A stretch of DNA of 64,000 nt from positions 1 through 64,000 of the forward strand of contig VXRG01000034.1 in assembly GCA_009838625.1 (NCBI GenBank). The letters are read 5' to 3'. The DNA is from Caldilineaceae bacterium SB0664_bin_27 (GTDB lineage Bacteria; Chloroflexota; Anaerolineae; Caldilineales; Caldilineaceae). Positions 57,100 through 64,000 of this stretch are shown here, in pieces (within the stretch, counting starts at the first letter, position 1; every line of letters starts with the position of its first letter). A program made the position numbers and the translations under genes. The notes beneath the pieces are model-generated. The model was given only the letters and a program-made list of their open reading frames with translations, did no database searches and was not told where the DNA came from.

Positions 57100-57172
57100 G
57101 GCCCACTAGCTCAACTGGCAGAGCAGCGGACTCTTAATCCGCGGGTTCGGGGTTCGAATCCCTGGTGGGTCA
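57100..57172 (+). tRNA. tRNA-Lys, anticodon CTT
   Basis: A 73-base cloverleaf. Acceptor GGCCCAC (57100-57106) pairs with GTGGGTC (57165-57171) with one G-U, and the discriminator is A57172. The anticodon loop is CTCTTAA with CTT. The T loop is TTCGAAT. No CCA is encoded. Confidence 0.95.
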
Positions 57173-57176
57173 TTCC

Positions 57177-57214
57177 AAAGCGGGCGGATCCGAATAGGTC
57201 GCCTGCTTTTTTGT
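57177..57214 (+). terminator. Rho-independent terminator after tRNA-Lys
   Basis: AAAGCGGGCG (57177-57186) pairs with CGCCTGCTTT (57200-57209), including one G-U, followed by TTTTTTG. A standard intrinsic terminator. Confidence 0.8.
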
Positions 57215-57279
57215 TTGAAATGACCTGAAGTTTCCGATCAAATAAGACACATGCGGACTCCGGAACCGTATAGGGATCA

Positions 57280-57317
57280 GAAACCCGCTGCTCTGAAGAA
57301 CTGTGGCAGCGGGTTTC
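57280..57317 (-). terminator. Hairpin downstream of rpmG, probable terminator
   Basis: GAAACCCGCTGC (57280-57291) and GCAGCGGGTTTC (57306-57317) form a perfect 12-bp stem with a 14-base loop, between the convergent tRNA-Lys and rpmG. A TTTC ending on both strands could support termination either way. Confidence 0.6.
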
Positions 57318-57398
57318 AATTTGCACTAGTTTGGAAAACCGGGAACTGAGTCGCGACAAGGGGTCGCGGGGGGTCAGATCGACGCCTTGATTGCGCCG

Positions 57399-57560
57399 TT
57401 ACCTAGTTTCCCGGTAAACGACGTGCTTTCGCAGGACAGGATCATATTTCTTCAATTCCAGTCTCTTGTCGTTGTTTCGGCGGTTCTTCGAAGTCAGGTA
57501 GAGATGATGGCTCTCGGTGCTGCGCATCTTCACGAGCTGACGTGGTCCCTTCTTGGCCAT
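57399..57560 (-). CDS. rpmG: 50S ribosomal protein L33
   Basis: A 53-aa protein beginning [19 protein letters not shown] and continuing with [20 protein letters not shown], then [14 protein letters not shown]. The TSKNRRN and RLELKKY blocks identify L33. It is the Cys-free form lacking the zinc ribbon CxxC pairs, normally not zinc dependent. GGAGG lies 7 bases upstream of the ATG. It is transcribed from the promoter at 57733-57761 and converges on tRNA-Lys. Confidence 0.94.
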   Translation of the reverse strand: MAKKGPRQLVKMRSTESHHLYLTSKNRRNNDKRLELKKYDPVLRKHVVYRETR

Positions 57561-57732
57561 TTTCGCCTCCGATTCACTTCCTGAGAGCGATGTCCCCCTC
57601 TCCCATTCGGGCGGGGCGGATCGAGCTCCTCATTTTCCAGCCCAAATCGCCGCCTTTTCGGAGACAGTTCGGGAAACAGATGGAAAGGCGCGGCAGGTTG
57701 CCCTCTCACGCGCACAGTGATCTCCGCACGAG

Positions 57733-57761
57733 ATTATAGATGTTCCAGGCACAGTTGGCAA
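57733..57761 (-). promoter_or_regulatory. Promoter of rpmG
   Basis: Minus-strand TTGCCA (57761-57756), 17 bases, TATAAT (57738-57733). The leader to the ATG is about 165 bases with no further gene seen in it. Confidence 0.8.
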
Positions 57762-57904
57762 ATCTCCACCTCCTATCGAAGCAATTCAATTTTGGAGTGA
57801 TCTCTCGCTAACCATTCGCATCGACTAAGCCGTGGCCGTCCGTTGATCGACTCTGAGCCAGCAGATGCCCCACCACTCCCCCTCCTCACTCAAGTCTCCG
57901 GTAG

Positions 57905-57925
57905 GGGCAGGCATTTTGCCTGCCC
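57905..57925. repeat. REP-like palindrome GGGCAGGCA-TTT-TGCCTGCCC
   Basis: A 9-bp perfect stem with a TTT loop, preceded by GTAGG. Short G/C-rich palindromes with GTAGGGGC starts are dispersed in many Chloroflexota-type genomes; only this copy is seen in the window. Confidence 0.5.
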
Positions 57926-58123
57926 TCGCACATTCCAACCGCGTCGCCTATCTCCATCTCCCCTGCGGACTCCCGTACCTGCAGACCTTGCGACTGACCT
58001 CGCCCTCCCCACGCGCCGGCTCACCACTCAGGCTCTACCTTCTTTCCTCGCCCCTGTTCCCTACTCCGAGCTGGGAAACAGTCCAAACTGGAACTACCAT
58101 AGAAATCTTCGATGGTCCGCGCG

Positions 58124-58151
58124 TTGCCCCGTCAGCGCTTTGCGCTACAAT
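58124..58151 (+). promoter_or_regulatory. Promoter candidate of the Gfo/Idh/MocA gene
   Basis: TTGCCC (58124-58129), 16 bases, TACAAT (58146-58151), about 105 bases before the start codon. Confidence 0.45.
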
Positions 58152-58263
58152 GGAAGGCGTTCTGAAGTGCCTACGGCGACTTTCGGAGCAACCTGACCGG
58201 CAAGGAATCGAGTGCTGCCGGAGAACCTGTTTTTCGACTTGGAACTGAGATTGAGGAACTGCG

Positions 58264-59418
58264 ATGAATGAACCTGTGCGCGTCGCCCTGATGGGACTGG
58301 GGCAGCGGGGACTGCAACATCTGAAGTCACTCTGGGCTCTCCAAGAGCAGGGCGTGGTCCAATTGACTGTCTTGGCAGACGCATTCGCCGCAAATCTGGA
58401 CCCAGGCAAGATACGAAACTATGTTGACGGCTTTCGCCCCGAAGGCATACTGCACACGACCAGTTTTGATGAACTTCTCGGCCGGGAACAGGATGCTCTC
58501 TACGTCTGCATCCCCCCAAATTTCCACTCGGGAGAAGTCGTACGCGCGGCCCAGGCTGGGCTGCATCTCTTCGTCGAGAAGCCGATGAGCCTCTATCTGG
58601 ATGAGGCGCTGGAAATGGAGGCGGCGATCACGGAGGCCGGAATCCTCTGTACCGCTGGTTTTCAGCAGCGCTTTGACGGTCGCCATGAAGCTGTCCGCCG
58701 CCATCTGCGCGAGGGCAGGCGGCCGCTGATGGCCAGCTACACATATCACGGGGCCCTGGAAGGGCACAATGTCAAGCATCACCGGACCGAGCTGCACGGG
58801 GGGCCGGGTAACCGGGTTTGGACGGCGAACCGCGCCTGGAGCGGAATGACCGTGGTCGAAGGCGGAATCCATCTGCTCGATCTCTGGCGCTACTGGTTAG
58901 GCGACGTCGAGTGGGTGCAGGCACATTACCAGCACCGCTCTGAGGATGACATATACGACGAGGCCGACAATCCCTATACCTATAGCGCTCTTTTTGGCTT
59001 TGTCGGCGGAACGATAGGAACGATGACGCTTTCGCGGCTGCGGACGGTCTTTGCAGACCACATGGACCACCAGGTGCTGTGGACTGAGGGGAGGGCGGAG
59101 ATCTGCTGGGAGGGAGTTACCGCCTACGAGTATCGAGGCGCCTATCCTCCGGCGCAGCCGCCGACTGAGGATGCCGTTTCGAATACGCTCTTCGAAGGGC
59201 GCGGCGGCGACGATACATTTGCCATCAGTCGAGTCTTCGTGCAGGCGATCGCTGATGGACGCCGGGAGTTGATCCGCTCCCCGTTCGGCGATGCCATGAA
59301 CAGCCTGGCTGCCGTTATCGGCGCGAACGTTTCGGATGAGTTGGGAGGCGAGAGAGTAGAAGTCGACCGGTTGTTGAACGATGACAGCTATGCCGCATTC
59401 AGGCGAAAGCCGGAGTAG
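58264..59418 (+). CDS. Gfo/Idh/MocA-family NAD(P)-dependent oxidoreductase
   Basis: 384-aa sugar or cyclitol dehydrogenase. The Rossmann motif is GLGQRG at residues 11-16. The family motif EKPMS is at 105-109. A catalytic-type His is in VVEGGIHLLDLWRYWLGD. The C-terminal domain is a beta sheet with FGFVGGTIGTMTLSRLRT. Typical substrates are inositol, glucose derivatives or dihydrodiols; not identifiable here. It is 21 bases upstream of the dehydrogenase at 59440, implying a two-gene operon for oxidation of one polyol or hydroxyacid. Confidence 0.9.
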   Translation: MNEPVRVALMGLGQRGLQHLKSLWALQEQGVVQLTVLADAFAANLDPGKIRNYVDGFRPEGILHTTSFDELLGREQDALYVCIPPNFHSGEVVRAAQAGLHLFVEKPMSLYLDEALEMEAAITEAGILCTAGFQQRFDGRHEAVRRHLREGRRPLMASYTYHGALEGHNVKHHRTELHGGPGNRVWTANRAWSGMTVVEGGIHLLDLWRYWLGDVEWVQAHYQHRSEDDIYDEADNPYTYSALFGFVGGTIGTMTLSRLRTVFADHMDHQVLWTEGRAEICWEGVTAYEYRGAYPPAQPPTEDAVSNTLFEGRGGDDTFAISRVFVQAIADGRRELIRSPFGDAMNSLAAVIGANVSDELGGERVEVDRLLNDDSYAAFRRKPE

Positions 59419-59439
59419 CCCACAGAGAGGAATAAATCG

Positions 59440-60390
59440 ATGAATTTTCTCATTTACCCCCCGCTTACCCCAGAAGAACTTGAGCAGGTGCAGGCGGTCT
59501 CCCCGGACCTGGAGATCGTCAACGCGCTGACCGAGGAGGATGCGCTTGCCGCCATTCCCCAGGCCGTCGGCATGTACGGTGACCTCACGCCGCGACTGCT
59601 GGAGCGGGCCGAGAGCCTGCGCTGGCTGCAGACGCCCATCGCGGGGCTGGAGCACTACATGTTCCCGCAGCTTGCCGAAAGCGACGTCGTGGTCAGCAAC
59701 ATGGCGAAGATCTACAGTGACATGATCGCAGATCATGCCTTCTGTTTTATTCTGATGTTCGCCCGGGGTATACATCTCTACATGCGCCGCCAGATAAAGG
59801 GGGAATGGCGAAAAGGGACGCCTGTCCGTCACTTGGGAGATTGCACGCTGGGCGTGATCGGTCTGGGGGGCATCGGTTCGGAGCTGGCTAGGCGAGGCAA
59901 GGCCCACGATATGCGCGTGATCGCGGTTGATGCACGGCCGGACGCGGCGCCGGGAAAAGCCTTGGACCTGGATGCGCTGTGGCCGCAGGAGCGGCTGCAC
60001 GATCTGATGGCAGAAGCAGACTTCGCAGTCAGCTGCGTGCCGCAGACGCCGGAAACGGTCGGACTGATCGGCGCCGCCGAAATCGGACACATGAAACCGT
60101 CGGCCTATCTGATCAACATCAGCCGCGGTGTCGTGGTAAAGCTGGACGCCCTCGTTGCCGCGCTGGAGTCAGGCGGAATTGCAGGTGCCGCGCTGGACGT
60201 ATACGAGACCGAGCCGCTGCCGGCCGAGCATCCCCTGTGGAAAATGGAGAACGTCATCCTCACCCCGCATGTCGCTGCCGACAATCCCCATGTGCCTCAA
60301 CGCCGCATCGACACCCTGCGCGACAACCTGCGCCGTTATCTGGCCGGCGATCCGCCGCGCAACATCGTGGACAAGCGCCGGCTGTTCTAG
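59440..60390 (+). CDS. D-isomer-specific 2-hydroxyacid dehydrogenase
   Basis: 316-aa NAD(P)-dependent enzyme. GAGG is upstream of the ATG. The cofactor motif is GLGGIGSELARRGKAHDMRV near residues 142-161. Catalytic Arg is in INISRGVVVKLDAL, the Glu in DVYETEPLPAEHPLWKME and the His in ILTPHVAADNPHVP. It reduces a 2-oxoacid or oxidises a D-2-hydroxyacid, such as glyoxylate/hydroxypyruvate. Its exact acid is unknown; the partner Gfo/Idh gene suggests sugar-acid metabolism. Confidence 0.92.
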   Translation: MNFLIYPPLTPEELEQVQAVSPDLEIVNALTEEDALAAIPQAVGMYGDLTPRLLERAESLRWLQTPIAGLEHYMFPQLAESDVVVSNMAKIYSDMIADHAFCFILMFARGIHLYMRRQIKGEWRKGTPVRHLGDCTLGVIGLGGIGSELARRGKAHDMRVIAVDARPDAAPGKALDLDALWPQERLHDLMAEADFAVSCVPQTPETVGLIGAAEIGHMKPSAYLINISRGVVVKLDALVAALESGGIAGAALDVYETEPLPAEHPLWKMENVILTPHVAADNPHVPQRRIDTLRDNLRRYLAGDPPRNIVDKRRLF

Positions 60391-60441
60391 GCCTGGTTTC
60401 CCTGCATTTGAGTTCTGGCCTAAGTGGGACGAACTGTTCAG

Positions 60442-61203
60442 TCAGATACCGAGGTATGCTTCGGCTACCTGCGGGTCGGCCAGGAGGTCCTGTGCCGCGC
60501 CGCTCAGAACAATGTTTCCTGTTTCGAGGACGTAGCCGCGATTGGCAACCTGCAGTGCCGCCTGGGCATTCTGTTCCACGAGCAGGATGGTCGTACCCTG
60601 GGCGTTGATCTCGCGGATAATCTGGAAGATCTGCTGCACGAGGATTGGGGCCAGTCCCATCGAGGGTTCGTCGAGCAGCAGGATGCGGGGACTGCTCATG
60701 AGGGCGCGTCCAATGGCCAGCATCTGCTGTTCGCCGCCTGAGAGTGTACCCCCTGGCTGAGTGAGTCTTTCCTGGAGGCGGGGAAACAGTTTGAGCACGC
60801 GATCGAGATCGCTTCTGATGCTATCGTGGTCTGTACGTGCGAAAGCGCCCATCGCGAGGTTTTCCTGAACCGAGAGGCGCGCGAAGATCTTCCGCCCCTC
60901 CGGTGACTGGGACACGCCCAGTCTGGCGATTTCGTGGGCAGGCAGCCGGTCCAGACGAATGTCACCGTCGCTGTCATGGCGGCCGCCGGCCGACCTGCTG
61001 CGCCCGTTGCGGCCGCTGTCCTGAAGGTAAATCGCCCCGCCGCGGGCAGACAGTACGCCGCTTATCGTATTGAGCGTGGTCGTTTTACCCGCCCCGTTCG
61101 AGCCGATCAGCGTTACGATTTCGCCTTCATTCACGGTCAGAGATATACCCTTGAGGGCGTGAATGTGGCCGTAGTAAGTGTGGACCGATTCCAGGATCAG
61201 CAT
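60442..61203 (-). CDS. livF: Branched-chain amino-acid ABC importer ATPase LivF
   Basis: 253-aa ATPase. Walker A is GSNGAGKTT (about residues 34-42), the signature LSGGEQQMLAIGRAL, Walker B ILLLDEPSMGLAP, and the LivF-specific LVEQNAQAALQVANRGYVLE. A Gly/Arg/Asp-rich insert of about 25 residues (roughly 61-85) lies after the first strands. It follows livG by 3 bases and ends the operon in the window. Substrate could be Leu/Ile/Val, urea or short amides, as this family is broad. Confidence 0.93.
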   Translation of the reverse strand: MLILESVHTYYGHIHALKGISLTVNEGEIVTLIGSNGAGKTTTLNTISGVLSARGGAIYLQDSGRNGRSRSAGGRHDSDGDIRLDRLPAHEIARLGVSQSPEGRKIFARLSVQENLAMGAFARTDHDSIRSDLDRVLKLFPRLQERLTQPGGTLSGGEQQMLAIGRALMSSPRILLLDEPSMGLAPILVQQIFQIIREINAQGTTILLVEQNAQAALQVANRGYVLETGNIVLSGAAQDLLADPQVAEAYLGI

Positions 61204-61206
61204 GGC

Positions 61207-62007
61207 TCAATCGACGGCGTTCCCGGCTGCCTCCTCCACAGCGACCTCTGGGCCCAGGTAGGCCTCTATCACCCTCTCGTTTGCGCGCACTTCCTCTGGC
61301 GTACCTTCGGCGATCTTCTCTCCGTAATCCAGAACCGCCACACTTTCTGAAATGCTCATCACGACCTTCATGTCGTGTTCGATCAGGAAGACTGTAACGC
61401 CCTTCTCGTCGCGCAGCCTGTGTACCAGATCCATCATGCGCTCGGTCTCGCTGGGATTCATGCCTGCGGCCGGTTCGTCGAGGAGAAGCAGTAGTGGTCG
61501 GCTTCCGAGGGCGCGCGCAACCTCAAGCAGTCTCTGGTCCCCGTATGGCAGATTGGTGGAGACGACCTCTTCGCGGCCTCTCAGGCCGACAAAGTCAAGC
61601 AGTTCGCGACCGAACTCCCGCGCGGCCCGTTCCTCCTCTTGCTGCCGGGACGTCCGCAAGACGGCACTCCAGTGGGATGACTGTAGCCGCAAATGCTGGC
61701 CGACGAGGACGTTTTCGAGAGCGGTCATTCTTCCAAAGAGGCGGATGTTCTGATAGGTACGGGCAACGCCCCGCTCTGTGATTTCATCGGGCCGCAGGCC
61801 GATAAGTGAACTCCCGTTGAACAGAATCTCGCCCACTTCAGGCCGGTGCAGGCCGGTGAGGCAGTTGAAGAGAGTCGTCTTACCGGCGCCGTTGGGGCCG
61901 ATCAGCGAGGTGATCGACCTCTCGGCGATCTCCAGATCGACGTTGTCGACGGCGGTCAGGCCCCCAAAGACCTTGGTAACGTGCTGAATGCTGAGCAGGG
62001 CCGTCAC
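61207..62007 (-). CDS. livG: Branched-chain amino-acid ABC importer ATPase LivG
   Basis: 266-aa ATPase. Walker A GPNGAGKTT (about residues 37-45) is followed by LFNCLTGLHRPEVGEI. The LivG pattern GVARTYQNIRLFGRMTALEN is present. An Arg/Glu-rich stretch precedes ELLDFVGL. The signature region reads LPYGDQRLLEVARALG instead of LSGGQ, as is normal for LivG. Walker B is LLLLDEPAAGMNP. It overlaps livM by four bases. Confidence 0.94.
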   Translation of the reverse strand: MTALLSIQHVTKVFGGLTAVDNVDLEIAERSITSLIGPNGAGKTTLFNCLTGLHRPEVGEILFNGSSLIGLRPDEITERGVARTYQNIRLFGRMTALENVLVGQHLRLQSSHWSAVLRTSRQQEEERAAREFGRELLDFVGLRGREEVVSTNLPYGDQRLLEVARALGSRPLLLLLDEPAAGMNPSETERMMDLVHRLRDEKGVTVFLIEHDMKVVMSISESVAVLDYGEKIAEGTPEEVRANERVIEAYLGPEVAVEEAAGNAVD

Positions 62008-63899
62008 TGGTCTTCCTCTTTTCCACCGTCACCGTCTGCAAGTGCCTCCCCAGTCTCCTGATCGCTGTCCCCGACTGCCTCTTCGGGATCTGCCAGCTGT
62101 ATTCGCCGCCGGGGGGAGGGCAGGATCCCGTCGGGGCGCACAATCATCATGATTACCAGAAGGGCTGCAAAGGTGACGATTCGGTACTCGTCAACGCCCC
62201 GCAGCACCTCCGGCAACCCTTTGAGCGCAAGAGCTCCCAATACGATGCCGGCGGGGCTGCCGATGCCTCCGACAATGATGAGCGCCAGGGCGTCTATTGA
62301 TACAAAGAGCGAGAAATTCTCCGGGAAGATATTGATCTGCCTTGCCGCGTAGAGTTGGCCCGCCATGCCGGCAAAGGTAGCCCCGATCGCGAAGGCGAGC
62401 AGTTTGGTGCGCACGAGATGGACGCCCGTGGCCTCGGCTACGTCTTCGTCCTCCTGCATGGCAAACCAGGCGCGTCCAAGCCGGGACCCGTTCAGGCGAT
62501 TGGCTATGAAAGCGACCAGTGCTGAACTGACCAGGGCCAGCAGGAAAATCCAGCCTTGCGAGCTGAGGAGGCCGAATGTAACATCGACGGGTGTCAGGCC
62601 AAAAAGCGCCGGTTGGGAAATCTCGAGGATGCCCCGGGGCCCGTTGGTCAGCTCACCCAGATTCAGCATGAAGAGGCGGATGATTTCGCCGAATCCAAGC
62701 GTTACAATTGCAAGATAGTCGCCCCGCAGTCGCAGGACGGGAATGCCCAACAGTACGCCTCCCACTGCGGCTGTCAACATGGCAACTGGCAGCGCCATCC
62801 AATAGCCGAGCAGGGGACTCTCGGGAGAAATGCCCAACAGAATGAGGAGGCTGCTGATGTAGGGCGAGGAGAAGGGAGCCGAGAGAAAGGCGTAGGTGTA
62901 CGCGCCGATGGCAAAGAAAGCTACGTAGCCAAGGTCCAGCAGACCTGCGTAGCCGACCACGATGTTCAGCCCAAGGCCCATCATGACGAAAATGAAGACC
63001 AGGCCCATAACGGAGTTCTGAAACTGGTCGAGGATGAAGGGCATTGTGACTACACCGAGGCCGAGCAGAACGGCCACCACCAGCTTTTCCCGCCCCGGCC
63101 GGCACAGGCGCAATGCGAAGAGCCCGCTTCCGGTTGCGATCAAGGTGAGAAGCAGTCTGACGGTCCCCTCATTTGTGCCGAAAGCGGTTACGCCTGGGAG
63201 GCCAAGCCACGCAATGTAAACCAGCAGGACAAAGGGTAGAGCGATCCCGGCGAAACGGCCGCCGGACCTGATAGTAGGGCCGGAAAGATGCGCTGATAGG
63301 CGACCGGTCAACGCGTTCTGTGCCGGTTCGTTTCTTCCCGCGGCCGCCACCAGGGCCGCAAGAATGCCGGCGCCTGCGAACAACAGGACCTGGACGAGAA
63401 ACCGAATGAACGAGACGTCTGATTGGGCAATCTGTCCTGGACTTACGCCGATCAAGGCGGCGATGTTGAGGGGAACAATCTTGTCCAGGACAGGTTGGAT
63501 CGCAACGCCGTTGCCCATTGCAGTGGCAAATATGCCGCTCACTATGGCAACAAGCAGACCTGTTGTCACACCGGACACCAAGCCCTTTAGGACTAGGGGT
63601 GTGCCGAATCGGGAGGGCAGAAGCTCACGGACGCGTGACCCGTTTGCACCCGCCTGCGGGCCTATCTCCCATCCAGGTTTTCCCTCGGAGCTGTCCTGCC
63701 CCACTCCTGAAACCTGTCTGAACTGTCCGATCGATTCACGGCGCAATATCAGCCAAAAAAACAGTGCGGCAATAAGCGCCAGTACGGGCAGGGCCGGGCC
63801 GCCGATGCGTCCGGGAATGCCTATGAGGATGAGGTAGCTTAAGAAGGCAAAGGCGATGAGCCCTGTTCTGACGGCTCTTGTCGCTGATTCAAGAGGCAT
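62004..63899 (-). CDS. livM: Branched-chain amino-acid ABC importer permease LivM with long N-terminal extension
   Basis: 631-aa permease, nearly double the usual 320-420 aa. The C-terminal half is LivM (ILDQFQNSVMGLVFIFVMMG, then GLNIVVGYAGLLDLGYVAFF, and the coupling loop AWFAMQEDEDVAEATGVHLV). The N-terminal ~280 residues contain about seven further hydrophobic segments and a charged loop (about 60-100). The end has an acidic tail (DPEEAVGDSDQETGEALADG). It overlaps livG and the livH stop (TGATG). Confidence 0.9.
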   Translation of the reverse strand: MPLESATRAVRTGLIAFAFLSYLILIGIPGRIGGPALPVLALIAALFFWLILRRESIGQFRQVSGVGQDSSEGKPGWEIGPQAGANGSRVRELLPSRFGTPLVLKGLVSGVTTGLLVAIVSGIFATAMGNGVAIQPVLDKIVPLNIAALIGVSPGQIAQSDVSFIRFLVQVLLFAGAGILAALVAAAGRNEPAQNALTGRLSAHLSGPTIRSGGRFAGIALPFVLLVYIAWLGLPGVTAFGTNEGTVRLLLTLIATGSGLFALRLCRPGREKLVVAVLLGLGVVTMPFILDQFQNSVMGLVFIFVMMGLGLNIVVGYAGLLDLGYVAFFAIGAYTYAFLSAPFSSPYISSLLILLGISPESPLLGYWMALPVAMLTAAVGGVLLGIPVLRLRGDYLAIVTLGFGEIIRLFMLNLGELTNGPRGILEISQPALFGLTPVDVTFGLLSSQGWIFLLALVSSALVAFIANRLNGSRLGRAWFAMQEDEDVAEATGVHLVRTKLLAFAIGATFAGMAGQLYAARQINIFPENFSLFVSIDALALIIVGGIGSPAGIVLGALALKGLPEVLRGVDEYRIVTFAALLVIMMIVRPDGILPSPRRRIQLADPEEAVGDSDQETGEALADGDGGKEEDQ

Positions 63900-64000
63900 C
63901 AGGCTCTCTTCTCACTCAGTACTTCACCGAACAGGCCGGTGGGACGGAAAATGAGGATGAGCACGAGTAATGTAAAGGCGATGACGTCCTTGTATTCCGT
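63899..64000 (-). CDS. livH: Branched-chain amino-acid ABC importer permease LivH, C-terminal fragment
   Basis: The last 33 residues, ending TLLVLILIFRPTGLFGEVLS, are the standard LivH ending with FRPxGLFG. The gene is cut by the window edge, not broken. The stop overlaps the livM start by one base. Confidence 0.88.
   Translation of the reverse strand, partial: TEYKDVIAFTLLVLILIFRPTGLFGEVLSEKRA

Larger units (their letters stand above)
57762..58263. other. Divergent intergenic region
   Basis: Low-coding, C-rich on the plus strand. The overlapping 117- and 127-aa frames look random. It contains the palindrome at 57905-57925 and the promoter candidate at 58124-58151. Confidence 0.5.

Noticed and set aside
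57843-58248. Two overlapping plus-strand frames of 117 and 127 aa
   Set aside because: Ser/Pro/Leu-rich, compositionally random, no ribosome binding site; they cover a palindrome and a promoter candidate.
58897-60090. 397-aa open frame on the minus strand
   Set aside because: Runs antisense across two real genes (Gfo/Idh and hydroxyacid dehydrogenase), which is not credible for a gene.

Overview
The window is bacterial chromosome with GC-rich, densely packed genes, ATGA/GTGA/TGATG overlaps, many GTG/TTG starts and clear sigma70-type promoters (for example TTGACA-N17-TAGAAT before tRNA-Leu). Three phytanoyl-CoA dioxygenase (PhyH) genes, several solute-binding-protein ABC importers with Glu/Met-rich lipoprotein linkers, a dimethylformamidase-like protein and a SIS/PfkB catabolic cluster fit a heterotrophic Chloroflexota bacterium (Caldilinea-like or sponge/soil relatives). 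That placement is an inference from gene content, not a phylogeny. I see no phage, IS element, CRISPR array or rRNA.

Layout. 36-156: tRNA-Leu(TAA) and promoter. 578-7946 (+): a complete oligopeptide/dipeptide-type ABC importer (binding lipoprotein, permease, two ATPases, second permease) followed by a PhyH oxygenase. 8016-24061 (-): a long leftward cluster. Read 5' to 3' it encodes PhyH, PfkB kinase, family-5 binding lipoprotein, an ECF transporter (S, A, A', T), a second PhyH, DppB/DppC permeases without ATPases, amidohydrolase, Rieske protein, SIS sugar isomerase-like protein, a second PfkB kinase and an eIF2B-like protein. 24179-27674 (-): a sugar ABC importer without its ATPase. 28310-30571 (-): a dimethylformamidase-like protein with a LamG domain behind a promoter flanked by a dyad.

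31340-38365 (+): CopA copper ATPase, CcmF heme lyase, a CcmI-like protein, a zinc alcohol dehydrogenase and an atypical metallo-beta-lactamase-fold protein. 38436-41015 (-): an arsenic operon (ArsR, ArsM, MFS transporter with a Cys-rich loop) with an operator overlapping its promoter. 41610-56993 is mostly housekeeping: xseA, two fold-type II PLP enzymes (one threonine synthase), an ABC-2 exporter, a DUF3054-like membrane protein, a glycosyltransferase, PIN/TRAM protein, cysS, rlmB/trmH, a pterin dehydratase, a cytochrome c lipoprotein, a homocysteine methyltransferase and an M29 aminopeptidase. 57058-57761: tRNA-Lys(CTT) and a short rpmG (L33) gene convergent on it. 58264-60390 (+): Gfo/Idh/MocA oxidoreductase and D-2-hydroxyacid dehydrogenase. 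60442-64000 (-): branched-chain amino-acid importer LivF-LivG-LivM and the tail of LivH, cut by the window edge.

Two features look least explained. One is the 8-24 kb leftward cluster, where an ECF module sits between a family-5 binding protein and orphan DppBC permeases, and a SIS/PfkB/eIF2B-like trio ends the run. The other is the set of perfect dyads next to binding-protein, PhyH and DMFase-like genes, which suggest dedicated regulation or transcript processing.
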